A program made the position numbers and the translations under genes. A stretch of DNA of 64,000 nt, taken from Phyllobacteriaceae bacterium (lineage in GTDB: Bacteria > Pseudomonadota > Alphaproteobacteria > Rhizobiales > Rhizobiaceae). Numbering within the stretch: the stretch's first letter is position 1; each line of letters starts with the position of its first letter. The notes beneath the pieces were generated by a model, which saw only the letters and a list, made by a program, of their open reading frames with translations, was not told where the DNA came from and made no database searches. Positions 1 to 8,092 of this stretch are shown here, one piece after another. The stretch spans positions 124,001 to 188,000 of the forward strand of contig JADJTR010000007.1 of NCBI GenBank assembly GCA_016711085.1, given 5' to 3'.

Positions 1-947
1 CTCGACACGAACAGCAGCAGGGTGCCGAGCAGCGACAGCATCAACGCCACGCCGAGGAAATCGGGAACACGGAAAACCCGCATCTTGGCGATCGAGGTCT
101 CAAAAAAACCGAGCGCGGCGCCGCCGACGACCAGCTTGGCGAGATAGAGCATGATCGCCGCGCCATGGGCGATGACGCCGTCGCCTTCGCCGGCGATGCC
201 CCAGGGCAGGAAGATGCAGGCGATCAACGACATGTAGAGGACCAGCTTCAGCGACGCGGCGAGCTCGATCATGGCGAGGTGGCGGCCGGAATATTCCAGA
301 ACCATCGCCTCGTGCACCATGGTGAGCTCGAGATGGGTGGCCGGATTGTCGACGGGCACGCGGGCGTTCTCGGCGAGCGCCACGATGACCAGTGCGATCA
401 GCCCCATGGCGATGGACACGCGCAAGCCGACGGCCGACCCGCCCATGAACTCGGCCACCGTCGACAATTGCGTCGAGCCGGCCGAGAGCGCCAATGAGAA
501 CACCATCAGCAGCATCGCCGGTTCGGCGAGCGCGGCGAACATCATTTCGCGCGACGAGCCGATGCCGCCGAAAGCGGTGCCGACATCCATGCCGGCGAGC
601 GCCTGGAAAAAGCGGGCCGAGCCGAGCAGGGCGACGATGGCGATCAAATCGGCGGACCAGGAGAAGTGCAACCCCTTGGCGAAGGTCGGCACGAGGGCGG
701 CGGCGACCCAGGTGGCGGCGAAGACCATGTAGGGAATGACGCGGAACAGCCACGAGGCGTTGTCGGCCAGCACCACGTCCTTGCGGGCGAGACGGATGAG
801 ATCGCGATAGGGCTGCAGCAGCGGCGGACCGCGCCGGCCGACAAGGCGCGCCTTGACGATGCGCGTCAGGCCGGTGAGCGCCGGGGCGAGCGCCAGAACC
901 AGGGCCATCTGCAAACCCTGCACCATCAGCGGGGCGATCAGGTCCAT
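1..947 (-). CDS. hyfC: Hydrogenase-4 / formate hydrogenlyase subunit C (NuoH-like), partial
   Basis: This is the integral membrane subunit homologous to NuoH of complex I; in Hyf/Hyc-type complexes it anchors the hydrophilic hydrogenase-like module to the antiporter subunits. The minus-strand reading frame is open from an ATG at 947 to the window edge, about 315 residues, with no stop. It begins MDLIAPLMVQGLQMALVLAL and is mostly hydrophobic helices. The loop residues RRGPPLLQPYRDLIRL and the acidic stretch NPATHLELTMVHEAMVLEYSG are typical of HyfC/HycD. Its start overlaps the end of hyfB by 10 nt, which suggests translational coupling. The C-terminus and the rest of the operon lie outside the window, so it is unknown whether a catalytic NiFe subunit is present. 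Confidence 0.88.
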   Translation of the reverse strand, partial: MDLIAPLMVQGLQMALVLALAPALTGLTRIVKARLVGRRGPPLLQPYRDLIRLARKDVVLADNASWLFRVIPYMVFAATWVAAALVPTFAKGLHFSWSADLIAIVALLGSARFFQALAGMDVGTAFGGIGSSREMMFAALAEPAMLLMVFSLALSAGSTQLSTVAEFMGGSAVGLRVSIAMGLIALVIVALAENARVPVDNPATHLELTMVHEAMVLEYSGRHLAMIELAASLKLVLYMSLIACIFLPWGIAGEGDGVIAHGAAIMLYLAKLVVGGAALGFFETSIAKMRVFRVPDFLGVALMLSLLGTLLLFVS

Positions 948-2950
948 AGCACGAGCGCCAGCAACAGGAGGATCAGCAGCATGAAAACGAAAGAGAGGTA
1001 TTGGCGGATGGTGAGGAACTGCAGGCGGTTGAGGCGGCCGGCAATGGCGTCGATGGCGCCGGCGATGCGGCCGTAGATGGCTGTCCAGGCGTGGTCCGTC
1101 AGCGTCACGGCGTGGCCGGCGGGGCGCATGTCGCCCGGCTGCGGCATGTCGACCTTTTCGGTCGCGGCAAGCAACAATGTTCCGAAAACACGGCGCAGCG
1201 GCTGGGCGAAACTGGAGGCCGAATACTGCGCCGCCGGGGCCGGCTCGTCGAAACCGCAGCCCCAGGCGATGGAGCGGCGCACCACGCGGCTGGCGGCGCG
1301 ATGCACGACCCAGGCGGCCATCGATCCCGACATGAGCACGAAGACGAACACCAGCAGGCCGTTATAGGAGGAGCGCCCCTCGCTGACCGGCACGATGGTG
1401 AACCATTCGCGCCACGATTGGCCCGGCATGGTCGTTCCGGCGAGATCGCGCACGACGGGGGCAAGCGCGTCGATGACGTAGCCGGGGAAAATGCCGAACA
1501 GCAGGCAGAGCAGCGCCAGGCCAAGCATCGCCGCCTGCATGAAGCGATCGACTTCCGTCGCCTTCGCCGCGGCCTCCGAGCGCGGCCGGCCAAGGAAGCC
1601 GACCCCGTAGAGACGCACGAAGGCGGCGGCGGCGAGCGCGGCGGCGAGCGCCAGCATGCCGCCGGCGGCGGGCACGAAAATCTTCAACGCCCATTGCGGC
1701 AAATCGGGGCTTTGCAAAATCGCCTGGAACAGCAGCCATTCGGAGGCGAAACCGTTGAGCGGCGGCAGCGCCGAAATCGCGGCGCTGGCGACGAGCACGG
1801 CGAAAGCCGTTCGCGGCATGCGGTGAATGAGGCCGCCGAGTTTCTCCAGATCGCGCTCGCCGGTGGCGGTCAGCACCGCGCCGGCGCCGAAGAACAGCAG
1901 GCTCTTAAAAACCGTGTGGTTGACGGCGTGGAAGAGGGCTGCCGTCAGGGCCAATGCCGCGGCGGGCAGCATGCCATTGGCGCGGAAGGCCAACGCCAGG
2001 CCGAGCGCGGCGAAAATGACGCCGATGTTCTCGATGGTCGACCAGGCGAGCGCGCGTTTCATATCGCGCTCCATCGTCGCCCACAGGATGCCGATGACGG
2101 CGGTCGCCGCGCCGCCGAGGATGAGCGGCAGCGCTGTCCACCAATAGGGCGCGCCGGAGAGATCGAAGACGATGCGGATGAAGCCGTAGACGGCGACCTT
2201 GGTCATGACGCCGCTCATCAGCGCCGACACATGGCTCGGCGCCGCCGGGTGGGCGAGCGGCAGCCAGACATGCAGCGGTGCGAGACCGGCCTTCGATCCG
2301 GCCCCGAGCAAGGCGAGCGCCAGCACGAAGGCCGAAACGGTCGGGCCGCGGGCCGCTTCGCGCATGGCGGAAAAGGCATAGTCGCCATTGACGCCGGCCA
2401 AAAGGCCGAAAGCGAACAACAGCGCCAGCGTGCCGAAACCGGCCATTGCCACATAGACGAAACCGGCGCGGCGGTTGGCCTCGTCATGGTGATGGGCGAT
2501 CACCAGCGCCCACGAGGCGAGCGACATGAACTCCCACGAGACCAGAAAGGCGAAGGCGTCGTCGGCGAGGATGACCAGCGTCATGGCGCCGAGAAAAGCG
2601 GGAACGAAAGGCAGCACGCGTTCGGGCGTCGCTTCGTGGCGGCCGTAACCGAGCGCATAGAGATTGGCGGCCGACGCGCCGAGCCCGACGAGAGCGGCGA
2701 AGAGCGCCGACAGGGCATCGAGACGGAAATGCGCGCCGATCCACGGCAGGCCGAGCGGCAGCGTCACGCCTGCCGGCGCGGCCGCCGTGACCAGATGGAC
2801 AAGGGAGACGACAAACACGAAAGCCGAGATGGCGAGACTCGCGCCATAAACGGCGACGCCGGCGCCGCGCAGGCGCGCGCCGAACGCCGCGGCGACGGCG
2901 ACGGCGATTTGCGCGGCGGAAGCCATGAGGAGAAGGACGACGGGGCTCAT
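938..2950 (-). CDS. hyfB: Hydrogenase-4 subunit B (NuoL/MrpA-like proton-translocating subunit)
   Basis: A 670-residue antiporter-like membrane protein of the proton_antipo_M family, expected to pump protons in a Hyf/Hyc or Ehr type complex. The core motifs are visible: the glutamate in WEFMSLASW (about residues 139-147), the loop GSKAGLAPLHVWLPLAHPA carrying the channel lysine, and LMSGVMTKVAVYGF. About 14 or more hydrophobic segments are present, and the C-terminus ends in a strong helix. The gene begins four bases inside the XRE regulator gene (ATGA overlap) and ends overlapping hyfC, so regulator-hyfB-hyfC looks like one transcript. The family call is firm. The type of complex is an inference, because the catalytic subunits lie off the left edge. 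Confidence 0.9.
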   Translation of the reverse strand: MSPVVLLLMASAAQIAVAVAAAFGARLRGAGVAVYGASLAISAFVFVVSLVHLVTAAAPAGVTLPLGLPWIGAHFRLDALSALFAALVGLGASAANLYALGYGRHEATPERVLPFVPAFLGAMTLVILADDAFAFLVSWEFMSLASWALVIAHHHDEANRRAGFVYVAMAGFGTLALLFAFGLLAGVNGDYAFSAMREAARGPTVSAFVLALALLGAGSKAGLAPLHVWLPLAHPAAPSHVSALMSGVMTKVAVYGFIRIVFDLSGAPYWWTALPLILGGAATAVIGILWATMERDMKRALAWSTIENIGVIFAALGLALAFRANGMLPAAALALTAALFHAVNHTVFKSLLFFGAGAVLTATGERDLEKLGGLIHRMPRTAFAVLVASAAISALPPLNGFASEWLLFQAILQSPDLPQWALKIFVPAAGGMLALAAALAAAAFVRLYGVGFLGRPRSEAAAKATEVDRFMQAAMLGLALLCLLFGIFPGYVIDALAPVVRDLAGTTMPGQSWREWFTIVPVSEGRSSYNGLLVFVFVLMSGSMAAWVVHRAASRVVRRSIAWGCGFDEPAPAAQYSASSFAQPLRRVFGTLLLAATEKVDMPQPGDMRPAGHAVTLTDHAWTAIYGRIAGAIDAIAGRLNRLQFLTIRQYLSFVFMLLILLLLALVLWT

Positions 2951-3204
2951 GCCCCGCCTCCGTCGCGCAGGCGCACGCCGCGTCCGCCGACGCCGCTCGC
3001 CTCGCCTTCGCCTACCAAAACGATTCCCGCCGCCTCGATCGCGCCGATCAGCTTCATCAGCGAATCGACATTGCCGCGGATGACGCCGTCGCTCGCCTCC
3101 ATGCGCCGGATGGTCGGCACCGACAGACCGGCGCGTTCGGCCAGCTCGCGCTGGTCGATGCCGGCTAGGGCGCGCGCGGCGCGCAATTGGGCGGCGGTGA
3201 TCAC
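2947..3204 (-). CDS. XRE-family helix-turn-helix regulator
   Basis: An 85-residue DNA-binding protein of the Cro/CI (XRE) family. The helix-turn-helix occupies most of the protein: QLRAARALAGIDQRELAERAG, then LSVPTIRRMEASDG as the recognition helix. The C-terminal 20 residues are Gly/Arg-rich and look unstructured. The start codon is GTG at 3204. The stop overlaps the hyfB start by four bases, so the regulator is the first gene of the hyf-like operon and probably controls it and itself. Inverted repeats lie directly upstream. The ligand or signal is not evident from the sequence. Confidence 0.8.
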   Translation of the reverse strand: MITAAQLRAARALAGIDQRELAERAGLSVPTIRRMEASDGVIRGNVDSLMKLIGAIEAAGIVLVGEGEASGVGGRGVRLRDGGGA

Positions 3205-3312
3205 GATGCGATCTTCAAGGCAATTCGATACGACTCAAATGGTATCGCACCAATTATGATCCCTCAAGGATCATTTTTAATGTTTTCGGTAGCAGCGGCG
3301 GCGGCCGAACGT
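3205..3312. promoter_or_regulatory. Intergenic control region with two inverted repeats upstream of the XRE-hyf operon
   Basis: This gap holds two perfect inverted repeats. CGATAC (3226-3231) and GTATCG (3242-3247) are separated by 10 nt, a reasonable XRE operator. ATGATCC (3256-3262) and GGATCAT (3268-3274) flank a five-base loop; on the plus strand a run of T follows, so this could instead act as a small terminator. The stretch is clearly more AT-rich than its surroundings. Assigning the first repeat to the regulator is inference from its position. Confidence 0.45.
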
Positions 3313-3639
3313 CTATTTCGGCGGCAGCGATCCGGCAAAGCGCGCACAGAAATCGAACCAGTCGGCAAGGCCGGCGTCGAGCGCCGCGTCGGCGTCGACC
3401 CAGACGAATCCGGCCATCGGCCTGCCGGTGATGTCCATCGGCGAGGCGCCCGGCCGCGCCAGCGCTTGCGCCTCCTGCGCCTTGCCGGGCCGGAACATGA
3501 AGCGACCGACTTCGACGCCGCACACCATGTTGCCGTTCAGCATCCAGCAATAGCCGCCGAACATCTTCTTCTCGGAAACGCCGGAACGGCCGCGCAAGGC
3601 CTCGCGCATCAATTCGGCCAGATGCGGATCGTGCGGCAT
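3313..3639 (-). CDS. TfoX/Sxy N-terminal domain protein
   Basis: A 108-residue protein matching the TfoX N-terminal domain: it starts MPHDPHLAELMREALRG, and VSEKKMFGGYCWMLNGNMVCG carries the diagnostic 'KKMFGG' motif. The domain occurs in competence regulators of gammaproteobacteria, but stand-alone copies in alphaproteobacteria have no established role. I chose the ATG at 3639 because GGAGAG lies just upstream and homology begins there; the open frame extends further upstream but the extra residues are Arg-rich and look like non-coding translation. It ends 109 bases before the XRE gene on the same strand. Confidence 0.8.
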   Translation of the reverse strand: MPHDPHLAELMREALRGRSGVSEKKMFGGYCWMLNGNMVCGVEVGRFMFRPGKAQEAQALARPGASPMDITGRPMAGFVWVDADAALDAGLADWFDFCARFAGSLPPK

Positions 3640-3756
3640 GGCGGCTCTCCGAAACGGCATTGGCGTGGCGCGCGGGCGAGCCATATCGCGTCTCCGGCGC
3701 GCCACGCCAATCATAAAAGCGCGGCCGGCCCCCGCTGGCCGCTTTCTTGATATCCT

Positions 3757-4770
3757 TCAGTTTTGCTGGCTGTGCTGGTTGTGGGCGTCATGGCCGCCCG
3801 AAGGGTGCGCCCCACCCTCGATCATCACCGTGCCTTCGAACGAATCGAACTGGGCGATCGCCTCGGCCGGCAGCTTGCCTTCGGCGTCCGCCAGATGCGT
3901 CGCCAGCGACATCGCCTGTTCGTGCGGAACGCCGATTTCGGCGAGCTTCATGCCGTCCTTCAGGCTGGCGCCCGAGCACAAATGGATCGACCAGCCATGG
4001 CCGCCCTTTTTCAACAGCGCGCGGCCACCCTTGCCGTCCTGCCTCCAGGAGGCGACCGCCCATTCGCCGCCGACGGCGACCGGCTCGACCGCCAGCGGAG
4101 CGTCGGGCCTGTCGAACTGGGCTTTCATGATGTGGGTGATCTGTCCGGCATCGTCGGCCGGCACGGCGTCGTCAGCCTCATGCGTGGCGTGAGCGGCATG
4201 GGCGTCGTGTCCGCCATCGACCCAGGGCGTGACCAGGATGCGCACGGCTTGAGGCTTCGACCCGCTCAATTGCAGGACAACCGGCGCGCCGCCCGGAAGA
4301 TGGTAGGCGACGCTCTTGAATATGGTGGCGCAGCCGGTCTGCATTTCGAAGCCGGCTGATTTGACCAGGGCGCCGGCCGATACGGCATCGATCCACAGGC
4401 CGGTCGAGGCCGACACGCGCCAGACGCCGGGCGCCGGCGGCGTGAACGACACGAGGCCGGCGAAGGTGTCCTGGCCCCCGCGCTGTTGTTCGGGGATCGC
4501 GGCGAAGGCGACATCCGGTTGCGGGGCAAGCGTGACGTCGATGGCCTTGCCGACGAGCGCCGGCGTAACGGCGGCCACATTCGTCCCGGCGCGCGCCATC
4601 GCCGCTTCGCCTTCCCAGGCATGGAACTCGTGGCTCATGTTCCAGGCGAAAGCGTCGCAGCCGCCATGCATCTGGTCCATCGGGCGCGGCGGCGGCACGT
4701 CGGCGCAAGCCGGCGTCGCCACCAGCGCCGCAAGGGCGGCTAACGCCGCCATGCTCAATTTCGCAATCAT
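3757..4770 (-). CDS. His-rich periplasmic copper-uptake-system-associated protein
   Basis: A 337-residue exported protein, last gene of the copper operon. Residues 1-23 form a signal peptide ending in PACA. The N-terminal half begins with HGGCDAFAWNMSHEFHAWEG, rich in His, Met and Cys. The middle linker (GGHDAHAAHATHEADD) and the C-terminal tail (GGHDAHNQHS) are histidine-rich and likely bind metal. The C-terminal half resembles proteins annotated as copper uptake system-associated, found beside PCuAC genes. A copper-handling role is inferred from the metal-binding sequence and the neighbours (PCuAC, MbnH, MbnP). The fusion of two half-domains by a His-rich linker is notable. Confidence 0.65.
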   Translation of the reverse strand: MIAKLSMAALAALAALVATPACADVPPPRPMDQMHGGCDAFAWNMSHEFHAWEGEAAMARAGTNVAAVTPALVGKAIDVTLAPQPDVAFAAIPEQQRGGQDTFAGLVSFTPPAPGVWRVSASTGLWIDAVSAGALVKSAGFEMQTGCATIFKSVAYHLPGGAPVVLQLSGSKPQAVRILVTPWVDGGHDAHAAHATHEADDAVPADDAGQITHIMKAQFDRPDAPLAVEPVAVGGEWAVASWRQDGKGGRALLKKGGHGWSIHLCSGASLKDGMKLAEIGVPHEQAMSLATHLADAEGKLPAEAIAQFDSFEGTVMIEGGAHPSGGHDAHNQHSQQN

Positions 4771-4796
4771 GATTTCCTCCCTCGGATGAATGAAAT

Positions 4797-4821
4797 GGCG
4801 CGGCGGCTGGCCCGCCGCGCC
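4797..4821. terminator. Intergenic GC-rich hairpin in the copper operon
   Basis: A perfect 10-bp inverted repeat (GGCGCGGCGG, loop CTGGC, CCGCCGCGCC) lies between the PCuAC gene and the downstream His-rich gene. No T-run follows on the minus strand, so it more likely stabilises mRNA or attenuates than terminates transcription. Confidence 0.45.
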
Positions 4822-4838
4822 GGTTTTGCCTCCAGTCT

Positions 4839-5323
4839 TCAGTTCTGCTGGCCGTGGGCGGTATGATCCATGCCGCCGGCCTTCATTTCCTCGACCGCGA
4901 ACTCGACCTCGACCTCGCCGGCGTTCTTGAACACCAGCCTGACCTTTTCGTAGGTGTCGACGACGAGCTGCTTTTTCATGCCGATGAACATGACGTGGTA
5001 GCCGCCCGGCTTGAGTTCGACTTCGCCGCCGGCCGGCACCTCGATGCCGCCTTCGACCGGGCGCATTTTCATGACGTCGCCCTCCATGAACATTTCATGG
5101 ATCTCCACCTTGTCGGCGAACTCGGCCGAGCCGCCGATGAGGAAGTCCGGCGCTGCGCCGGCGTTGACGATTTTCATGAAGCCGCCGGAAACCGGCGCGC
5201 CGGGCGCCGTGGCACAGGCCGGGGATGATGCAAGGTCAGTTCGCCGACTGCAACTTCATGGGCGTAGGCAGCTGCCGCGATTGCGGCGGCAAAGGCAGCG
5301 GACAGAGCAAGACGTTTCAACAT
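4839..5323 (-). pseudogene. PCuAC periplasmic copper chaperone, interrupted by a one-base frameshift
   Basis: PCuAC proteins carry Cu(I) in the periplasm and help load the CuA site of cytochrome oxidase. The gene starts at the ATG at 5323 (GGAG upstream) with a signal peptide MLKRLALSAAFAAAIAAAAYA and the mature start HEVAVGELTLHHP. Near 5222 the frame shifts by one base. The remainder, from PACATAPGAPVSGGFMKIVN onward, is intact in another frame to 4839 and carries the copper-site His and Met residues (EIHEM, VMKM, YHVMF). Family members usually read HPWA at the break, so a single lost base restores a normal 161-residue protein. This is either a recent inactivation or a consensus error; the rest shows no decay. 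Confidence 0.8.
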
Positions 5324-5351
5324 TTCGGTACTCCTTGGTTGGGTTCGGCTA

Positions 5352-6539
5352 TCAGGATCCCGGCATGCGCCTGTTGGCGCTGGCGGGATGGTTGGCCGGC
5401 CAGGGATCGGAATAGGCCGGATTGGTCAGAAAGGTTTCGTCGGTCAGGCTTTCCAAGAACGCGACGAGGTCGGCGCGCTCGTCCGGCGCCAGGACAAAGC
5501 CGCCGACGAGCGAATCCTTGTAGGGACTGGCGGCGCCGACGCTTTCGCCGCCCGGCAAGCGCAGTGTCCGGCCGCCGGCGGCATAGTGATCGATGACCTC
5601 ATCGAGGCTCGCGGCCGAACCATCGTGGAAATAGGGCGCGGTCACCGCGACATTGCGCAGCGACTGGGTGCGGAACGCGCCGGTCTGCTCCGGCTTGCCG
5701 GAAAACTGCGAAACGCCCTCGCCGAAAGCCGGATAGGCGCCCTTGCCGTCGGTGTTGTAGAGGCCGGTATTGTGGAAGGCGATTTCGTCGAACGCGCCTT
5801 TAGAGGTGCGGAACGTGTCGGTGAAATTGAAACCGGCATGGCAGTGGTAGCATTCGAGCCGGTGCGAAAAGAACAATTCCTCGCCGCGTTTCGCCGACGC
5901 CGAAAGCGCGTCGGTCTGGTTTGCGTATTTGAAACGGTCATAGGGGCTGTCGGCGGAAATCAGGGTGCGTTCGAAAGCCGCAAGGGCGCGGGTGACGGTG
6001 AAGAGGTCGATCGCGCCGCGCCGTTCGGGAAACGCGCCGGCAAAAAGGCCGGCATAGGTTTCATCCGCCGACAAACGGTCGAAGATGTCGGCCTCAGCGC
6101 CGGCCAGACCCATTTCCATCGGCTCCTGGCCGAACATGGGCAGAAGCGCCTGGAATTCGAGACGGCGCAAATGCGGATTGGCCCAGGTCAGCGCCGGCGA
6201 ATAACCGACATTGGCGAGCGCCATGGCGTTGCGATGGCCTTTCGTGCCGAAGGCGCCCACGGCGAGCGCCTTGCCGTCGGTGAAGGCGCGCGCCTGTTCG
6301 TGGCATGACGCGCAGGCGGTGCGCCCGTCGAGCGACAGGCGGGAATCGTAGAAGAGATGACGGCCGAGTTCGACTTTTTCGGCCGTCATCGGGTTGTCCT
6401 GAGGGACGGGCGGCGGCGGCAGCCAGGCCGGAATGGCCCAGTCATAGTCCGGGGCATCACCGGGAAATGCGGCGCCGATGGCAGTCGCGCCGACCGCCAT
6501 CGCCATCATCATTCCCGCCAGGGTTCGGTTCGCCGCCAT
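5352..6539 (-). CDS. mbnH: MbnH-like di-heme enzyme (MauG/cytochrome c peroxidase family)
   Basis: A 395-residue exported protein of the di-heme MauG superfamily. Two heme c attachment motifs are present, CASCH at 76-80 and CYHCH at 230-234. The segment FHNTGLYNTDGKG and the motif APYFHDGSA are typical of the MbnH/'metallo-mystery pair' branch. Known MbnH from a methanotroph oxidises a tryptophan of its partner MbnP to kynurenine. Here mbnP is the gene immediately upstream (11-nt gap), so the same modification is likely. A hydrophobic N-terminal signal (about residues 1-24) places it in the periplasm. The MbnH name rests on the pairing with mbnP more than on any unique residue. Confidence 0.85.
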   Translation of the reverse strand: MAANRTLAGMMMAMAVGATAIGAAFPGDAPDYDWAIPAWLPPPPVPQDNPMTAEKVELGRHLFYDSRLSLDGRTACASCHEQARAFTDGKALAVGAFGTKGHRNAMALANVGYSPALTWANPHLRRLEFQALLPMFGQEPMEMGLAGAEADIFDRLSADETYAGLFAGAFPERRGAIDLFTVTRALAAFERTLISADSPYDRFKYANQTDALSASAKRGEELFFSHRLECYHCHAGFNFTDTFRTSKGAFDEIAFHNTGLYNTDGKGAYPAFGEGVSQFSGKPEQTGAFRTQSLRNVAVTAPYFHDGSAASLDEVIDHYAAGGRTLRLPGGESVGAASPYKDSLVGGFVLAPDERADLVAFLESLTDETFLTNPAYSDPWPANHPASANRRMPGS

Positions 6540-6550
6540 CTTCTCCCCCC

Positions 6551-7450
6551 TCAGCGTGACGACAGGATCGCCTGATCGCCGGCGGGAGCGCCGTCATAAC
6601 CAAGGCCGAGCTTCGGCATTACCGTCACGCAGTCCGGATCCTTCGGAAACGACATGCAGCCGGGTGACGTCTCCGGCGCATTGACGTCGACGTTGGCCTC
6701 GACCAAAGCCTTGGCCGGATCGATGACGACGACGTTTTTCGCCGGATCGAAGGCAGCGAAAGCGGCCGGTATCAGGTTCGGGTTCTTGCAGGCGCTCGGC
6801 GCGGTGGTCTTCGAATCGGCCGCGCACATGGTGGAGCCGAGATGCAGCGCCCAACCCTTGGCCGGCGGTTTCGCGCCGGCGGCGGGCTGGCCGGTGTGAT
6901 CGGCCTCGGCCGCCGCCTTTTCGATCGGCAGACCGGCCGTGGCCAGATCGACCTTCATGAACTTGTAGCCGCCCTGCCAGTTCCAGAACATGGCGGTCAG
7001 GTTCAGCGGCGACGGCGCCAGGGTCGGATCGCGGTGGTTCATGGCGAAGGGCACGCCGACGGCCACTTTCAGGCCGACATAGTCGCCGTCCGGCACCATG
7101 CCCTTGACGCTCATGTTGGTGTCGGGCGTGCCGTTGACGCAACCGCCGGAGGCGTCCTCGAAATCAAGCAGCGCAACGTCAGCCGCCTGCCACTTGCCGT
7201 CCTGGTCGAGCTTGATGGCAACCTCCGAACCGTCCGCCTTGGTCAGGGCCAGGCCGGACACATAGACGCGATAATCGGCGACATTGACGGTCGATTTGGT
7301 GACGCCGACGCCCTCGTAGGCGGTGGCGCAGGCGAACGGCTGGCCGGCGAATTCACCGGCGAACCTGATTTCGACCGGCTTGTCGGCAAGCGCCGCGGCC
7401 GGAATGGCGGAAGCGGCGAGGAGGATGGAGAGTTTGACGAGGGATTTCAT
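6551..7450 (-). CDS. mbnP: MbnP-like copper-binding partner protein (metallo-mystery pair, four-Cys family)
   Basis: A 299-residue periplasmic protein with a signal peptide (residues 1-22, ending in ALA). It carries cysteines at 41, 104, 209, 221, 265 and 274, and the family signature MFWNWQGGYKFMKVD at 154-168. One tryptophan in that signature is the expected target of MbnH oxidation. Characterised MbnP binds copper through a site that includes the modified residue. The gene follows the DUF2244 gene by 27 nt with AAAGGA as ribosome site, and precedes mbnH by 11 nt. No methanobactin precursor, MbnB/MbnC or MbnT gene is in the window, so the role here is probably general copper handling. Confidence 0.85.
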   Translation of the reverse strand: MKSLVKLSILLAASAIPAAALADKPVEIRFAGEFAGQPFACATAYEGVGVTKSTVNVADYRVYVSGLALTKADGSEVAIKLDQDGKWQAADVALLDFEDASGGCVNGTPDTNMSVKGMVPDGDYVGLKVAVGVPFAMNHRDPTLAPSPLNLTAMFWNWQGGYKFMKVDLATAGLPIEKAAAEADHTGQPAAGAKPPAKGWALHLGSTMCAADSKTTAPSACKNPNLIPAAFAAFDPAKNVVVIDPAKALVEANVDVNAPETSPGCMSFPKDPDCVTVMPKLGLGYDGAPAGDQAILSSR

Positions 7451-7477
7451 GGAGAGTTCCTTTGCTGAATTTCCAAA

Positions 7478-8029
7478 TTATTGGGCCGCCAGGGTCGGGG
7501 TCCTGGTGGCGGAGACAACCGGCAAAACGCGGCCGGAGGATTTGACCGCTTCGACGAGGCCGCGGGCAAAGCGGTCGCGCTCGGCCGGCGACAGGTCGGC
7601 GGCAATGCAGAACCGCGAGCCACGCCGCTCGAGGCAGATCATTCGGCAGCCATGGTCCGGATCGTCGCACCGCATCAGGCGTGTGCGATCGAGGCCGAAG
7701 CGTCGCTGGTCGACCAGCAGACCCTTGCGGAAGCGGCGCACGCACAATTCGCCGTCGCAAAGCCGCACGTCCTCGAAGCGGTCGAGGCGGGCGCGCCAGA
7801 GCACGAACAACGAAGCCGTCAGCAGCCCGGTCAGGCCGACGGACGCGCCGATCGGCCAGAGGCCAAAATGATTGGCGATCACGCTGGCGGCGATGGAGAT
7901 CGCGAGCATGGCCGAAACCGCCAATTCGAAAGCCGGATCAGGCAATGATTGATGCGGACGAATGACGGCATGGAACCCGTTTGCGGACAGGTGAACCGGC
8001 GGCATGGACCGCACAGCGCCAGAATGCAT
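7478..8029 (-). CDS. DUF2244 membrane protein of the copper operon
   Basis: A 183-residue protein with the DUF2244 pattern: an N-terminal PHQSL motif (the family's 'PhrSL'), two adjacent transmembrane helices (about residues 36-80), and a cytoplasmic C-terminal domain containing VRRFRKGLLVDQRRFGL. The family has no assigned biochemical role. A second, separate DUF2244 gene lies at 48999. This copy lies just upstream of mbnP in the same orientation, so it may have a copper-related specialisation, but that is inference. The start is uncertain: ATG 8029 and ATG 8005 are both possible and neither has a strong ribosome site. Confidence 0.7.
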   Translation of the reverse strand: MHSGAVRSMPPVHLSANGFHAVIRPHQSLPDPAFELAVSAMLAISIAASVIANHFGLWPIGASVGLTGLLTASLFVLWRARLDRFEDVRLCDGELCVRRFRKGLLVDQRRFGLDRTRLMRCDDPDHGCRMICLERRGSRFCIAADLSPAERDRFARGLVEAVKSSGRVLPVVSATRTPTLAAQ

Positions 8030-8092
8030 GGAATAACCCCGGGACCGAAGCGTTTCGCGGGCGCGATCAGATGCGCCCGGTGCGAATGGCGT

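Noticed and set aside
1001..3259. A 752-codon plus-strand open frame opposite hyfB.
   Set aside because: It is the antisense of hyfB, with a low-complexity Arg/Gly/Gln/Glu-rich translation and no family similarity; such frames are common in high-GC DNA.
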